A stretch of 64,000 nucleotides of DNA. Source: Callipepla californica brunnescens (lineage: Eukaryota > Chordata > Aves > Galliformes > Odontophoridae). Made by a program: the position numbers and the translations under genes. Shown piece by piece: positions 12,606-26,672 of this stretch (its first letter is position 1; each line of letters opens with the position of its first letter). Where the stretch lies: contig JALIRH010000019.1 of the NCBI GenBank assembly GCA_023055505.1, forward strand, positions 2,356,001 through 2,420,000, in the 5' to 3' direction. The notes beneath the pieces were generated by a model, which was given only the letters and a program-made list of their open reading frames with translations, ran no database searches and had not been told where the DNA came from.

Positions 12606-15600
12606 TAGTTTCTCATGGCTCCACATTAGGCTATGAGCTTGGTATGGTCTTGATATCTTGCCTTATTTATCGCTCTGTCATCGCCTAAAAGTATGGTTTT
12701 AATGGGCTACAAACCTTGCAAATCTTACTTTGTTCATGATTTCGCTGTTAATGCTTTGAGTAGCTTGAGTATTGTCTTGTTGGCATTCACTACTGCTGCA
12801 GGGGAATGGAAGGACACTAATTGACTAAGTAGATGTAACATGCAGAACAATGAGCAGTCAGGTTTGGACTCAGAAAAGACAGTACTGAGTTCTCAATCTT
12901 GACTGTAGGAACAACACTGCAAGACTATGTCCTAATAATGGTCACTGTCTTCCAGAGGTCTTACAAGGCTGACTACACTGCTGGTGGAGTTATTCTATGG
13001 GGAAGATGGCTTGGAAGCTGTTTTGGGACATTTTGTGCGGTCAAGAGATTAGAGAAGACCTGCTGTTTGTCCTTGGTATTACTCCTAGTTTGCCAGCTGT
13101 TCCTGTTTCTCATGTCCAAGTCAGGTTTGTGTCCGAAGCTGAGGATTCTGATTTCCTTTAAGATCCAAGGAAAATATCAGTATATAAAACCTTCTCAAGG
13201 AGCATCTGAGTGTGCTCCAAGTCAGCTTAAAGCCTGGTTATTTCAAATGCAGTAGAAGCTAGAAGATGGACTTTACCTGTTAAACAGATAATTGTAGGAA
13301 AAAATGTAAATAAAAAAGTAGGGCATCTTTGCAGTGTTTTATTTCTGAAGCTGAGTTTCTGATTGAGGTCTTTCAGACTGGTCATCAGCTAGTGGTTTTT
13401 GTGGCTGTTTTATCCTTTCTGTTATTGTTGTACACGCTTCAGAGATGCTGGGACTTGGAAAATGGCACAGGAAGTATTTATGCTAGGTGTTCAGGCAAAC
13501 ATTTCCCTAAGCTACTTAGTTTACATTATATATTATATTAAGTGCTTATCTGTAAGCCTTGCTCTAATATGTGGAATGCCAGCAGGTGGCAATCAAGAAT
13601 GTCCTAGCTGGTGCCTCTGCATTTTTTAGGACCATGTGGCTTCCTATGTATTGCTGAAGATCAGCTCTTAAAAAGCATGAAAAACTGGAGTGCCTGGAAT
13701 TAATGGAGTCTTGCACAAAGGTTGGCTTCAGCCTCTCTGCTTAGTCTGCAATTAATAGTATTTGCTTTCCCCACGGAACAGATATAGGTTAGCTGTCCAT
13801 AAAGTCCTTGAAGGTGAAGTACTTAGAGTTAAAGCTACAAGCTTGTTCCAACTAACCTTTCCCCTTTTTGTGCTACTGAGAGCAGTTCAAATGTACGGTG
13901 CAAGTCAGAGCACCTGTGTGTGTTGCAGGGTAGCTGTGCTCCCAGGCCTGCTCCATCTGAGGGTGAAAGTATATGTGCAGGGTGACACGAGGAACCTGCA
14001 TCGGTGCAGTCAGAAAAGAAACGGTATGTGACTTCAGAAGTATTTCTGCTTGCAGAGCTTGTGCAGCCATCAGAGGTCTCAAAAACTTTATTTTCAAAGC
14101 CATTTCAATACAGTAACCAGTGAAGTCACTCCAGGTGCATTAAATGTCATGAATTGAAAACAACTATCCTATTACTGAAATGAGGCAGGGATGTGATTTT
14201 TCTGGCTTCCTTCCTCCTCTGTGGGATAGGAAAAAATTACTGTTCACTAACAAAGGTAATGGTGGATAATTTGCTGGTAATTGGATGAACAGGTTTATTT
14301 CTGGTGCAGTGGGGAAATCTTACTGCTATATTTAAAATTACCAATGAAACAGTTTGTAAAATCAAATTGCAACTGACAGTACAGCGTTTGCCTCTAACAT
14401 TTACCAGCATAGCAAATGACTTTTTCCCACATCTGCCCTCAACTTGATCTTTCCTCATTATAGGAAACTGTAATGAAAGGAAATGGAGGATGGTGCAAGG
14501 ATTCCTCTTTTTGGAGGCCTTATTTTTCCCACAGTGAAATGGCTGTTGCACTCGGGTCATTTGAAACACTGGTTGCTTTGTGCTGGTATTGTGTAAGTGT
14601 GACTTACACTGCTTGAGCACTGATCTGGTCTGATTAATGGATCCATGAGCACTGATAAATTATAAACCTGACAACCACTGCTAGAGGTAGTGGGTGCTGG
14701 TCACCTCCAATCTGGAGAGGAAGATGCTGGCTTCCTTTGTGTGTCTGAGATCATCCAGCATGTATGAGTGATGCTCTGTAGGAACTGTCCTTTTTAAGTA
14801 ATAAATCTCGTGTACTGTGAATTATTTTTAATAGATTTTAGTGTCTTGGTACGCTAAAAATCTGTAATGCCAAAATATTTTAATCTCTGAAACTTGCTTC
14901 TAGTCCTCTGTAGTTTGCTCTACTTCAGAAAAATGCATCCTTGTAATCATCCAGTGATGATAATTGGTCAGTTATTTCACTGGCGAACCTTTCCTACAGT
15001 GACATTTCCATCTTAGACAGAAGGGCTCTGCTGAGGGTAACTCAGGTTTTCCAGGCTGTAGCTGCTTACAGAGAAGGGAAGTTGGGCCTTGATTTCGTTA
15101 CCACCAAATTTTTGTCACTGACACTTCCTCAGATATTATATCAAATGGTATGCTGATTGAGGTACTTGATACGCATCTCTCTCCATCACTTGGTGGGTGT
15201 GATTAGACTGTCTTGTACAAGACACTACATAAACATACTGTAACAGAGTTTCTGCCCCAAGAGGAGTGAACATGTACGGGGAAATGGGAAGGAAAGAGAG
15301 GAAGAAAGACCAAGTGGTATCCTGCTCTGTGGACAGTGTGTCTGAATAGCAAAAGTGCCTCATGACCGTCCCTGACCAGTATCCTCTAGATTTTTGTTTC
15401 CTGACCTTCCCAAGCAGACTCTGCTGCTTTGAACTGCTCATTTGTCCCTGCTTTGTGTCCAGTGTGCTCTGCCTCTGGGATAATCTTTATTGATTTCCAT
15501 TCTCTTACTTGTGCTCTGTTTTGGGAAACACTAACTTATATATAGTTGCATGTACAGTTCAAGAGATGGTTTGACAGCTACTGTAGCAAGCAGCTGTGAT

Positions 15601-18600
15601 GTCTCTGCTGGCCTTTGGATCACTTGCTGCCTGCTGTTCAAAATGTCCATGGAGTTTTCACACACTGGGGCCATGTTGATGTTGCCAACAAGCTGACCTA
15701 AGTATCCTCTGCCAGTTGGAATGCAGGGGTTTGTTCACAGTCCCTAAAACTCAAATTGTTCTTTGGTTCTGTGCTATAAACTAACCAGTTGCATGTGTGT
15801 CTATACATTCTGACTCCTCAGTTGTGATGCTGTCAGTCAGCTTAGCCTTCGCAAGTTCTGAGTGTTTATCTTCAGCAGAGCATCCTAGGATGTTCCTAAG
15901 AAGGCACAGATTTGAAGGAGGATGTGTTGTAGTTACCATAGAGGATAGGAGTATTATTCCCTCCTTATTTTTATTCCATTCTCCATTTGTTCTGCGCATA
16001 GCTGTGGTGCTAAAAGTGAGCAGAGCTTGTCCTAACAGCCAGTGTAAAGGATATGACAATTCTCAGCCATTGCAAAATGCAGTGGAAATAAAGGATATTC
16101 TTTGAGTATTGCATGCCAATTTGTGTGGGGGCAAAGAGTGCAGGCTGGTCTGTAGCAGGCAAAAATAATGTTTCTCGTTCCAGTGTGGCTTCTTTTTGAT
16201 TCCATTAATCTTCACAGATATTTTTTGTTGTTGTTTCTTTTCTCTGTTTTCAGGGGTAAGACTGAGCATAAGTATTGCAGGTGACAGTTTGATTCAGACA
16301 TCTATCTGAATGTTGATAGCTTCTAAGCTTTGTTTTAGAGAGACAAGAAAGAATGAAGCAATATGCTTTAATAACTTCTGGACAAGAAGAGGATAGGCAA
16401 CATTACTCTGATTTTCAGGTTGACTCCTCTGCCTTTATTCTTCTGAGAGGCCTCATCAGCATACATGATAAGTTAAGATTGCTTTGACAGTGTACATTAG
16501 CTTAAAGTCATATAAATCACATTTCATCTGCCAGCATCTTGCCTAGTCCCCCAGCACACTTCAGGAAAGCCGGAGAGTCTGAGGCTTCCTAGCTCTCATC
16601 AGTTGAAACAATTTACTCTTGAAGCTTTGCCTGATCTGGGTCTACCTCTCTTCTATGTTACGTGAAGACCCAGAAAAAAATGGAGACTCAAAATCGGTCT
16701 GGAACTTTTCCAAAGGCCCAGGGAGCAGGCAGCCATAGGAGAGGAAGAGAGCAAGAACATAACATTAATGTCATTCTACTGTGGGATGTTTCTGTATGGG
16801 AAAGGAATGTTCATACTGACATGTTCCCTTTTGACGGCTGGTCTTTAATATTTCATGAAACCAAACCAGTTCAGAAACATAAAGAAGCCTTTTACTAAAG
16901 TGATTTTCTAGAACAGAGTTGGCATAATACACATAGGCCAGGTCCAGCCAGAAAACTGTCAAGCCTTTTCCTCCATTTTCACTTCTTTAATAAGCTAAGA
17001 CACATCGCTTTTATGCTTCAAGGCATCCCGGGAAGCTGGAGATCCCATGTTTCTGAATTGGTATAACTACAGACATTTTCCTTAAGATTTATCTACCGAG
17101 TCATTCAACTGGTCTAGAAAAATTCCTGTGCTTCAGTGCACAGAAAGGAAATTGTCCAAAGCTGTTTAGAAATATCTATGTACTAAACCGTGTTATTTGA
17201 ATATTTGGATTAGCCTGAAATTGCATAATGGTCTGATATAGAGCATGAACATACTGCAGGCAATTTTTATTTTCCCTAGCAGGTAACTTAAGCCACTTCC
17301 TGTGGATCATGTCTGTTATATCTTTCTTATGAGACAATTTCCCTAAGTTCCTATAGCTGCTGCATACAGTCAACTTTTATTCTTTCTGAGTAATAAGTGG
17401 GGAATTTTTAGGTGTATGCTAAAGATCTCATGTGAACATTTTCTTTATGACATCTTCACTGTCTTTTTGGCCTGCTTGTAATCCAGATGCTGCCATTTTC
17501 CTTATGCTCACATTAGAGACTGCTGAGATCACAATTCATAATCTGAAAAGCTTTTGTCCCATTCTTTACATGCTATTGAGCTAGACCATGTCTAAAGCTA
17601 AGCATGTCAACATCTTAAAACTGGGGTTGAGAACCTGATCCTCTTATAAATGGGCTGCAGAATGGCAATGTTGAAATAAACATTTAAAAGCTTCATGGAT
17701 TCAGGTGAAGCAGAAAGCTTGGTTCAGTTTGTCTATTTGCCTGAACCTGTTGAACAAGTCCAAGTATATCATTTCAATGCCTTTCCCTGACACGTATTTC
17801 ATATTAGTGTACATTACAATTTTTTAAACAGTGTGCAACAAAAAACTCTGCAGCTTTCTGCTGTGGGTAGGTGTAATCATAAATGATAATTATAGCACTA
17901 TTAAAACAACTTGAAAAGTTCTGTTAAAGAGAACTGGTGTCATAGAGCAGATTAGAACAAGGATGTCATGGGTATTCAATGTTGTTTAAATTTACTGCCC
18001 TCTTTCCCAAATGTTATCAAAGATTGAATATGGTACGTGTGACTGAAGAGTCAGTTAACATCCACGATGGCTGTGGCGATGGGAAGAAAGCTGGTTGACT
18101 TTGCACAGACAATTCACACTTGTTTTACTCCATGAGGACTTCCTACTGATAATCTATAGAACTGTGAACAAGATTTTCTGTTGCATCCTGTAAAAATGTC
18201 AATAATACAGCAGGAACTGGTTGAAAGGAAGCATGCCCTGTCACATTGCTTTGGATATGTGTGTCGTATTTGGATGTCTGTGTGCTGTCTTTCCTCTGGG
18301 AGAGAACTCTGCCTTTTCCAGTTCTGTGTCTGGCCTTCATTTAGACAGCCATTAGCCCTCTGTTTTTAGGATGCACTGCTTGAGTACTCTCTTACTTTTT
18401 GGCAGGAGTATTTACCTCCTGCAGGTAGAGTTAGTTTTGACCCCTTTTATAGCTCCCAGACTGGATCCAAGTTTTCAAAATGCAGCAGCAGATATGAAAA
18501 CACATGGTTTTACTTATCCCCGAGAAGAAGAACGAGTAGAGAGAAGTAGATTAAAAATAACAGAACCTTGTGTGTATGAAATGACCTCGCTTCTGGATTT

Positions 18601-18970
18601 CCTTGTCAGCTAAACAAGTTCTTTTTAACTAATCACTTTCAGCACTTCTGACTGTTGACACAAGCTTAACCCAGCAACCTCTATCACTCCAGCAATCCCC
18701 GCTTCCAGTTATGCCATCCCTGTGGTGCGTGGGCTGCTTCTGAAATCCTTTTCAGGTACTCAGGTTAATTTGACTTTCAGTCCTGCAGTGGGGCAGAATT
18801 TCCAAGGGAGGAGCTTTCAAATGGTGAGCTCAGGTGTCGCTCTGTCAAGGACTGGGCTGTTGAAGAAAAGGTGCTGCTTATGTTCTTCTTAAATAAGAGC
18901 TCAAACTGGATTTAACCTTAGGGTTTCCTAGAACCAGGCACTAGATAATCCCTAAATCCCCAAATATGTA
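12606..18970. other. unique non-coding sequence
   Basis: More than 6 kb with no recognisable gene or repeat. Overlapping frames on opposite strands at 15781-16105, and single frames at 12899-13255 and 14237-14620, exceed 90 codons but have no domain I can name. I regard them as chance openings. No tRNA cloverleaf was noticed. Confidence 0.4.
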
Positions 18971-18976
18971 TCCTGT

Positions 18977-19109
18977 TGTCAACGGTTTACCGGGCTGGAT
19001 CGGCCCGGTTCCGTGACGATTGGTGTGGGGGACTCACGGACCCACGCCCCAGGAAAGGGCAAGGGAAAAGGGAAAAGGGAAAAGGGAGATGGGCCTAGAA
19101 ACCATGACA
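18977..19109. mobile_element. short LTR-like element with 5-bp target duplication
   Basis: A 133-base GC- and CpG-rich block interrupts AT-rich DNA. It begins TGTCAACGGTTT and ends AAACCATGACA, so its ends form an imperfect inverted repeat of the TG..CA kind. It is flanked by CCTGT at 18972-18976 and again at 19110-19114, a 5-bp direct repeat. Inside are an inverted repeat (CCGGGC..GCCCGG, about 18990-19008) and three GGGAAAA units (19063-19083). TG..CA ends with a 5-bp duplication are typical of ERVL-type and some other LTR insertions, and many avian LTRs begin TGTCATGGTTT-like, which would put it on the minus strand. It is very short for a solo LTR, and I cannot name the family. About eight CpGs survive, which suggests a fairly recent insertion. 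Confidence 0.6.
19063..19086 (+). repeat. (GGGAAAA)3 tandem repeat
   Basis: Three perfect 7-base units plus a partial unit lie inside the LTR-like element. They form a purine-only tract. Confidence 0.9.
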
Positions 19110-21348
19110 CCTGTTGATAACAGCTATGTTCTTCACTCCATCTTTAAAAGTAATTGCTTCTTTTCAGGAGTATAAATTTGCCTCTGATTCTCTGGGCTCT
19201 TTGCAGCAGGTATACAGTTGGCATTATTATTATCATCTGAGACTTGCTCTGCAACTTCAAAGAACCTATACAAGTTTCTTTTTTCCTCCCCTTAAACTAG
19301 TGATTGATCAGAGCCTATACTCCAGATGCAAAATGTATGCCTTTTTTAACGTTTTAGTTTATTGTGATATTTTGTGGTGTGGACACTTTGTGTAGCTTTC
19401 TATCCGCTAATACATTGCAGGTGGCAGTGGAAGATGGTTACCTGAGAACTGTCTTCAGCTTAGGAATCCCCAAGCAGTTTCAAATAGCTTTAAGATGGAA
19501 GATACAGGAGCAGTAACTGATGATTTGTCTTCTGCTTTTTCTTCTCTAGTGCTTCTGTAGGCTCAGGGGACATCTCTCGAGTAATCAGCTGCCTGTAATT
19601 GGGGCAGGTCTACCAAGCTCTTGCTGGCAGCACACTTAGAAAGTGAGCAGTGAAAGAGTGAGTGGTGTTCAATTCTTTTGCTTTCAGCAGCAGTGGAGAT
19701 CTGCATAAGAAGTTGTTGAATCACTGTCAGGGAAGCAGAGATGCTCCTGCAGTGTCTTGTGGTACCTCACTGCAGTCACCCTGGAGACTTATAAGAACAT
19801 TTCATGCTGTCCATTTAATAGTAAAATTCAAGTAGATCTAATTTCATTTAAGATACAGGATTTTTGATACTGATCATGATGATCTGAAGATCTCTCTTTG
19901 TTCTTCATCTGCAACTTAGGCACCAGTATTGTAAGGAGGGTTTCCAAGATCTTTCTTTTCTAGATGGGATGTCAAGAAGTGATTGCTTCTGTTGGTTATT
20001 TATTTTAAAGATCAGGCATAATGTTCACATGTAAAGCACTGGTTTCACCTTACATTACCTTGTTTACCTTACAGGAAGTACTGTTGTCATGAAGATGATA
20101 TGCTTCAGACTGTGCATGTCAGATGTAATGTACTTGGTAAAAACCTGGAGTGCTCTTCTACAACAAAGTGTTTCAGAAAAAAATGCTTGAGCACTGAGTC
20201 TGATCAGATTATGTGAAGTACTTCTGGACAGATAGAGGTCAACAAGTCCAAACTTAGCTGCAGTCAGAATCTCTCCTTATCTGCTTCTTAGGCAAGAAAT
20301 GGTCTTGCAGAGCATTTTAGCATGGAATTTAGTGCAAAGGTTTTAAAAGTTGCTTCTTTCAATGTCAGTCAAAGAGTGATTGTGTTATACAATGCTTTCT
20401 TGTAAGATTTGGGAAAAATCATTGTAAATAAGAGGATGAATCTGGAAAATCCTCCAAAACATCTAGAAATATCCAACTCTTCATTGTGTGATGGGAATCT
20501 CTGAAGCATTTGCCCATGCCTTATTCATAAATAAAAGTTAAACAGTGATACAAGAATTGTATGATGAAGTTTCTAAAACAAGACTACTTTAGGTCTTTAT
20601 ATAGTTAAGAAGTCTTAGCTAAATAGATCTTGATCAAAATTTGCTGTAAAGGAAGTACAGAAGGGGACCCCCTGCTCCTGTTTTGCCTTTGCAAGGGTTC
20701 TTTGCTTCTTGTGTTGCCTGATCATGTAGAATCTTGCTGTGATTTCAGTTGTTTTTGTCTTGGTGGCAGAAAGTGAGCCCTAAACAGACATGTCTCCCCA
20801 TCTTGATGTTTATTGCTAGCTATGAACTTCATCAATAATTCACTAAAGTCAGTCAAAAGGCTTCTTGTCTCAGTGATCTTAAAAGCAGACTATGAAAGGA
20901 TATTTCTTCTGTTTGTTAGGCCTGAGAATAAAGAATGATCAAGTATTATTTTTTTTACACTGCAATAGATACAAGTCATATAGCTCTGATTCAATATGTG
21001 ATGTTCTGCTCCTGTTATATGTGCATTTCTCCTCTGTAGGAAATATTATGTCTTAATCTATAGATATGTCAGTCAGTCAGGAAGTCCTGATGGATATGAT
21101 TCCTGACAGAAAGGAGCAACAGAGGGTGAGATGAGTGAGGAGACCACAGGGACAGATTGTACTTTGAGCACTTTTTAGGGCTCTACTGGCAGACAATGAT
21201 CAGAGCTGGATTTCCTGAGAAATATTATATTAAGGAATTGCTTAGTAAACTTAGCTATGGACTGTGCGATAAAAGCTTACATCATTGCAGCTGAGATTTA
21301 CGGAAAACTATTTCAAATCTGGACAAAATTATGCTTTTTGTGTGTGTT

Positions 21349-21418
21349 AATTAAAAAAAACAGACAACACAAAAAAAACCAATAAACCAAGCAAGAATTA
21401 AAAAAACAAAAAACAACC
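21349..21418 (+). repeat. A-rich low-complexity tract
   Basis: Seventy bases almost entirely A with scattered C and few G. I see no clear retrotransposon body beside it, so it is classed only as low-complexity sequence. Confidence 0.75.
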
Positions 21419-22653
21419 TTGCAAAAGATTTTCAGATAATTTTTTGTTCTACTTTTTATAATCACTTATGTTTTCATGTAAATATTCTCATTATAAGCTT
21501 TGTATTCAGCCATTTAGTTAACAGAGTACATGAATGATTCATGGTAGCCCTATACATAATGCATAATTAAATCATAGACTGATGGAGTGGAATTTATTAA
21601 TTGTGAAGACACATGTGTTACTATGATACTAATTTATTTCTTTCAATTTTATTGGCATATTGCTCGCTCATCTGTGATTGCCTGCTTTGTTGCATTACCC
21701 AAGAACAGTAACATGTTGTTAAAACAAATTATCTGGACATTTGGATAGGCTGTTTGTTCACTGATGGGAACAATATGTATTTAGCAAAAAGATTTAATGT
21801 AAATTATTATACATGGAGTATTATCTTAGCACAGAACCGTCACACTAAAGCTGTTCTGATGAGCCAGATAACTTTGTGAAAAATGCGGAAAAAAAATCAT
21901 TAGAAAATCCTGCAGGATTTCTTGCACAAGAGGAGGCAAAAGTTCACAGAAAATGATACTGGAATAATTGTGTGGTAACATATATATTTTTAAGTATCAT
22001 TGCAATACTAGACTGTAAACTTCATGATGTATTTTAGCTCATTCCAAGAATTTCTGTGCCTGCCTAATACTTCTGTCTGATTCCCATCATTTCTTGAGAA
22101 CTTCAGGAAGAGATTTTTAGTTGTATTAATATATTGCAGGATATACTTCTGCTAAGGAGAATTTTCATGTCTTAACAGTGGAATATTCACTGGAAGTGAC
22201 CCTTAACTTTTGATTTCTGTTGCGTTTATGGCATAACATTTGTTTGAAAGCTAGTATTTGAGTGGAAGTTAGGGACATTTCAGAAGTGATTAGGCACCTT
22301 TCTCCTTTTGTGTCTTTTATACTTGCCACATCTATACAAAAGGTTGTAGCTATGGCCTTCAAAACACGAGTGAAGGAATTTTTATAGGTTTGGGAAAGGA
22401 CACGGATGTCACGCTTGGGCTATCAAATCAAGCTGCTTTGTCAGAAAACAGTCTGCAAGAAGCCATGGTGACTACTGAGTGAGAGCAGTATCTGTAGAGA
22501 AGCCTGTGTATTTCTGTAGCCAGGGGCTGATGCTACATTAAATATCATTAGCTGATTTTGTTTGTGATCTAATTTGGGGAAAAGGGCCAGAAGGTAAGAA
22601 GAGAGGGCCCAAGTGACCCTCCTGTATATCACTGTTAAATTTTACTGTGTATG

Positions 22654-22678
22654 TACTAGATCCTATGCGGATCTAGTA
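22654..22678. repeat. perfect 10-bp inverted repeat, 5-base loop
   Basis: The arm TACTAGATCC at 22654-22663 is matched exactly by its reverse complement GGATCTAGTA at 22669-22678, around the loop TATGC. There is no T run after it and no coding context, so no terminator role is implied. Confidence 0.9.
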
Positions 22679-23150
22679 ACTAGTGTTGACTGAAGTGTAA
22701 TTTGCAGTTCTGACAGGGAAGGGTACAAATATGTGGGGGATCTTCCACCTCCGTTGTACTTTGATCACCCTTTGGGCTCTTTCATCTGCAGTGTTGGGTT
22801 CATCAGTGCTTCTTTTGAGCAAAAGGCACAGAAAGGTGATCTTTTAAAATCCCTCAAAATGGGTGGACCTGAGCTTGCTCAGCCACAAGTTATTTCTGCA
22901 CTTGACTCGTCTGCAATGAGGGTGTTGCCTCTGTTTTGTTGAGTGGGAGGTGGGCTGTTGATCAGTGTTCAGTACATGAGGTCTTCCCTTTGGTTGCAAC
23001 ATTTACTGTGTTCCACCACTTGATAGTTGTCCTAAAAAATACCAGAACAAAAAAGGGTCTGGAAAAATAAAAATATAACATGGTTGCATTTTTTCTTCCA
23101 AGGTAGTTCTGTTTGTTTATGTTGTTGTTGCTTTCTTTTCATTTGAGTGG

Positions 23151-23186
23151 TTTTTTTGTTGTTGTTGTTGTTTGCTTGTTTGTTTT
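23151..23186 (+). repeat. T/GTT-rich microsatellite
   Basis: A T run is followed by four GTT units and then GTTT-like units. It is an ordinary low-complexity tract. Confidence 0.85.
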
Positions 23187-26100
23187 GGACTGGGGTTGGT
23201 ATAGATCTATTTATTTATTATATTGATATTTCCTGCCTACCCAGGGCTATTGAATACCAAGTGTTGTATGGACATATGTTGAGAATCAGTCCTCTAAAAG
23301 TTTGCCATTGTGTTAGGCAAGCAGAAGCAAGGTGTGGCAAGTACTACCAGGGCTCTTTAGAGATGTGAAAATTGATTTGGCAGATACAGAAGTAACGGAG
23401 ACCGCAACTTAAAAACAGTTAAATGACTGGCTAGGTCCCCCAGCAATTAACGAGTCCAGATTCTAGCCTAGGATCTTAGATATGAAACTGTTCTTTTGAA
23501 CAAAAACTACATGGACTTGAAGATACAAGAACTGCAGAAGCTCACATTTGAGTACTGCTACTGTCCTTGAAATCTAAAATTTTTAAGTACATAGGCAGCT
23601 GAACTTTCTTGACACGTGAAAACTATTGTTCTAATTCTGACTGATTGGTAGAACATGAAACCAGACTGTCTGCAATAATATTGCTAAAACTTCAGTTTAT
23701 CTCAAAGTTGTTTATGCATAACATTTCTGTATGTAGTTAATTAAGAGCTTTTCTTTTGTGTTTTATGAGCAAGCTGGTTTCTGATTTCCCTAGGATTTAG
23801 GACAAGATCATCTCCAGACTTTTCAGTATGTACCTTCTCAGTAATACTACAAAGAGTAGATTTCACTGGATTGAGTCTGTATCCATGAGATAAAATATAT
23901 TATCTCTAGTATATTAGTCATTCTGGACAATAGGGGAGAATTAACTTCTGCAGAACTATCAGAAGGTAAATATTTTTCTCTTATGAAATTAATCAGATAA
24001 TTTTCCCTCATGGTGGTGTTTTGTTTTATTTTTTTCCTTGTTAAGTAGAGCAGTGGGATTCCAGCTTATCAGCCCCAGAAAGATCATTTACTCTGGTGTT
24101 AGGCCACGAGATTAATGGCCTGTTCTTAATTATAATTTAAGAATGTTTGTTAGCTTCTGAATGGGATGTTTTGTTTCTTTGTTTCTTAACAGGACTGTTA
24201 CAATAGTGATGTACTTAACAGTAATACCTTGGTACCTGAAATAAAACAAAATGTCTTTTCAGTCGTGGAATGTGGTAATTCCTATAGTTGCAGAAAGGAC
24301 CTTGCTGTATCTGTTGTAATCTTTATAACCAAACTGCTAAATTTAAGCTACTGGGCCTTTGAGGCCAGGAAACTATTATCAGGATCTAACTGTGTTTGTT
24401 CTGATTTTTTACCTCTGGTTTTAGATACAAGATTGGACTGAGATCTATGAACCTTCGGCTGTTTGTGTTATTTTTAATCCCTAGTTCTTTTAGCTCCAGA
24501 TTTCTAGCTGATATTTCTGAATAATTCAAGATGGTCAGATGAGAAAATCTAAGCTCAAGTTTCCCTCTGTAACCTGTTTTTTTGAGACAAGAGCAATAAG
24601 TCTGAACCTCATCCAAACTAGTTGACTGTAGCTTATTTTTTGTGCAGTTAGCCACGGCAGCTTCCTGAAATATCTGAATGCAACTCATTTCTAATGAATG
24701 AGGAAGGTACTTGCTTTGACTACTAGTGCTAGAGATGGGTTTGCCTGAGGCAAACCTGCAGGCTACAGATATTTCAGCTGGCCGAGTATAGCTCCAGAGC
24801 TGACTTGAAGCCATGCAAGATGATAGATATTGGTCTCTATAAATAGATATTTGCAAATGGTGCTGAAGTAAGTGTTAAAAATAAAAGAACCAGGCAATGC
24901 TTTATATTGATAATAATAGTTGAAAGGGTCACTGAGAGGAGAGAAAAAAGGATGCTGTCCACCACGTCATTTGTATGCATAGTCTACACAAGGCAAGATG
25001 CTTTTTCAGACTACTTAATTTCAAAGATACTGAATGTGCACTAGAAACAATCTCAGATTACACTGAAACTGTGCAGTAGGACATGGATCAAGTTGTGTGA
25101 TAATTAAAGCAGATGATGTGGGCTAGACCTGTGGATTCTGTTGAAGCCAAATCTTGTAATGATTGAGAAGGACTGATAGCAGTGGCTTTTAGCTTTGGCC
25201 AAAGAAACCAATGCTGGGCAAGATTCCTGGCAGAATTATCTCCTGGAACTAAAGAGGACTTAATGAACAAGGGATGGGGAGGAGTGAACAACTAATTCTA
25301 CTTTCAAAGCAAATAGAAGGAAGGCAAAAAGAAAAAGCTAGCAGTTCAGAACACCTTTAGTTTTCCCTTCTGTGACATGCAGACAGGATTGATTTTGGCC
25401 TTGGTTTGTTCTTGTTTTTCTTTTTCCACCTCTGTAATGCCAGTTGGAAGAAGAAGATGCTCTAACCTCTTTTACTAGAAATCTGTCTGAAGCTTCAGGA
25501 GAAGCTAGAGCATTCTAATGATCAAAGGTCTGGTTAGAGAGAGCCTAAACCTTATACCTTTTCTCTGGGGAAGAATAATGGGATGCCTCTTCAAAAACAC
25601 TATATTCTAACCTATCAGTTTAAGTTTTAATTTTATTATTTTTAAATGTTTGTTTTATGTTAATAGATATAAATGTTGGTACAGGAAGATGAGGCTTTGG
25701 TCATTGTTGTTTTGACTTTAGCTGTACTACGTTGACAGCATGCTGCTCCATGGTACTTCTTGTTACGGAGATCCTCTCTGGTTAACTAAGATAACTGCTC
25801 ATGTAATATGACATTGTTAAAGTGAGTGTAGAAAAAATATGTAATCCAGACGAATGACTTGGTTTGAAGTGGCTTAGGAAACGATAATAGCAATTATGCT
25901 ATTAGATTTGAGAGAAGGTGTCTATGGAGGCGAGGATGGGTTGGTGACAAACACCTGGGATAGGCTAAAAGTTCTGACCTTGGGACAGGACACCTGACTT
26001 TTGCAAGGCTTGATCAGAGGGGGAAATCCTAAAAATGCTTTATGGAAGTCAAAACATAGAGTTTGTAGGGAAGCTTCCTGGAGTGTAAGAAACAATCACC

Positions 26101-26604
26101 CATTTAAAATTCAGGATCCAATAATCTCTGAGCAGTATTGATTTTTCCAAGTGGACTGTGTCTTCCTTTGGGATTTCTTCACCAATTTAGGCTTCAATTG
26201 GTGTAATCTCAGAAGAAAAGTCTTGCTTTTCCTTATGAGCTGTTCTCACTGGATGTCTTGTAAATCTTTTCCTTTTATTCCTTTGAAATGACTGGGCTTT
26301 GACCTTAGCTTTCTTAATGTTATTTAGCCCACATGGAATATCTATAAAAATAAGAGCTGCAAACTCTATTAAGAAAAGCACATATGACCTCCGCTTGTAA
26401 TAACAGAATGCAATTAATGTCAGGTCTGTTTTGATGATAAATTGTGGGTAACAAATAGATTTTGCTTTTTCAAACAAAGCGGTATGAAGGGAAAAAAGGA
26501 AAATGAGCTTTCAACTACTTATAAAGATTTTAAAAGATCTTCTCCATCCCCAACCTGAAAAGTAATCGATACAGCTGAGGTTTTTTACCAGATCTGCAGA
26601 TTCT

Positions 26605-26672
26605 TAAAGAAGAAGAAGAAAAAAAAAACTAAGAAAAAGCAAATAAAACAAAACAACAACAACAAAAAAAAC
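26605..26672 (+). repeat. A-rich tract with (AAG)n and (AAC)n
   Basis: A purine-rich run passes from AAG units through an A run to AAC units. It explains the lysine-rich translations nearby. Confidence 0.8.

Noticed and set aside
18977..19109. Primer-binding site (TGGTGTGGGGGACTCAC) and polypurine tract of a miniature LTR retrotransposon (TRIM)
   Set aside because: The sequence after TGG does not match the 3' end of a tRNA I know, and no second identical LTR copy is present within the element.
22654..22678. Intrinsic terminator
   Set aside because: There is no T run after the stem, and the genome is that of a vertebrate.
24386..24856. 156-codon minus-strand frame as an exon
   Set aside because: No recognisable domain and no good acceptor/donor pair. 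The length is within what chance allows in 64 kb read in six frames.
26187..26477. Lysine/arginine-rich minus-strand frame as an exon
   Set aside because: The A-rich minus strand explains its composition, and no acceptor/donor pair keeps the frame convincingly.
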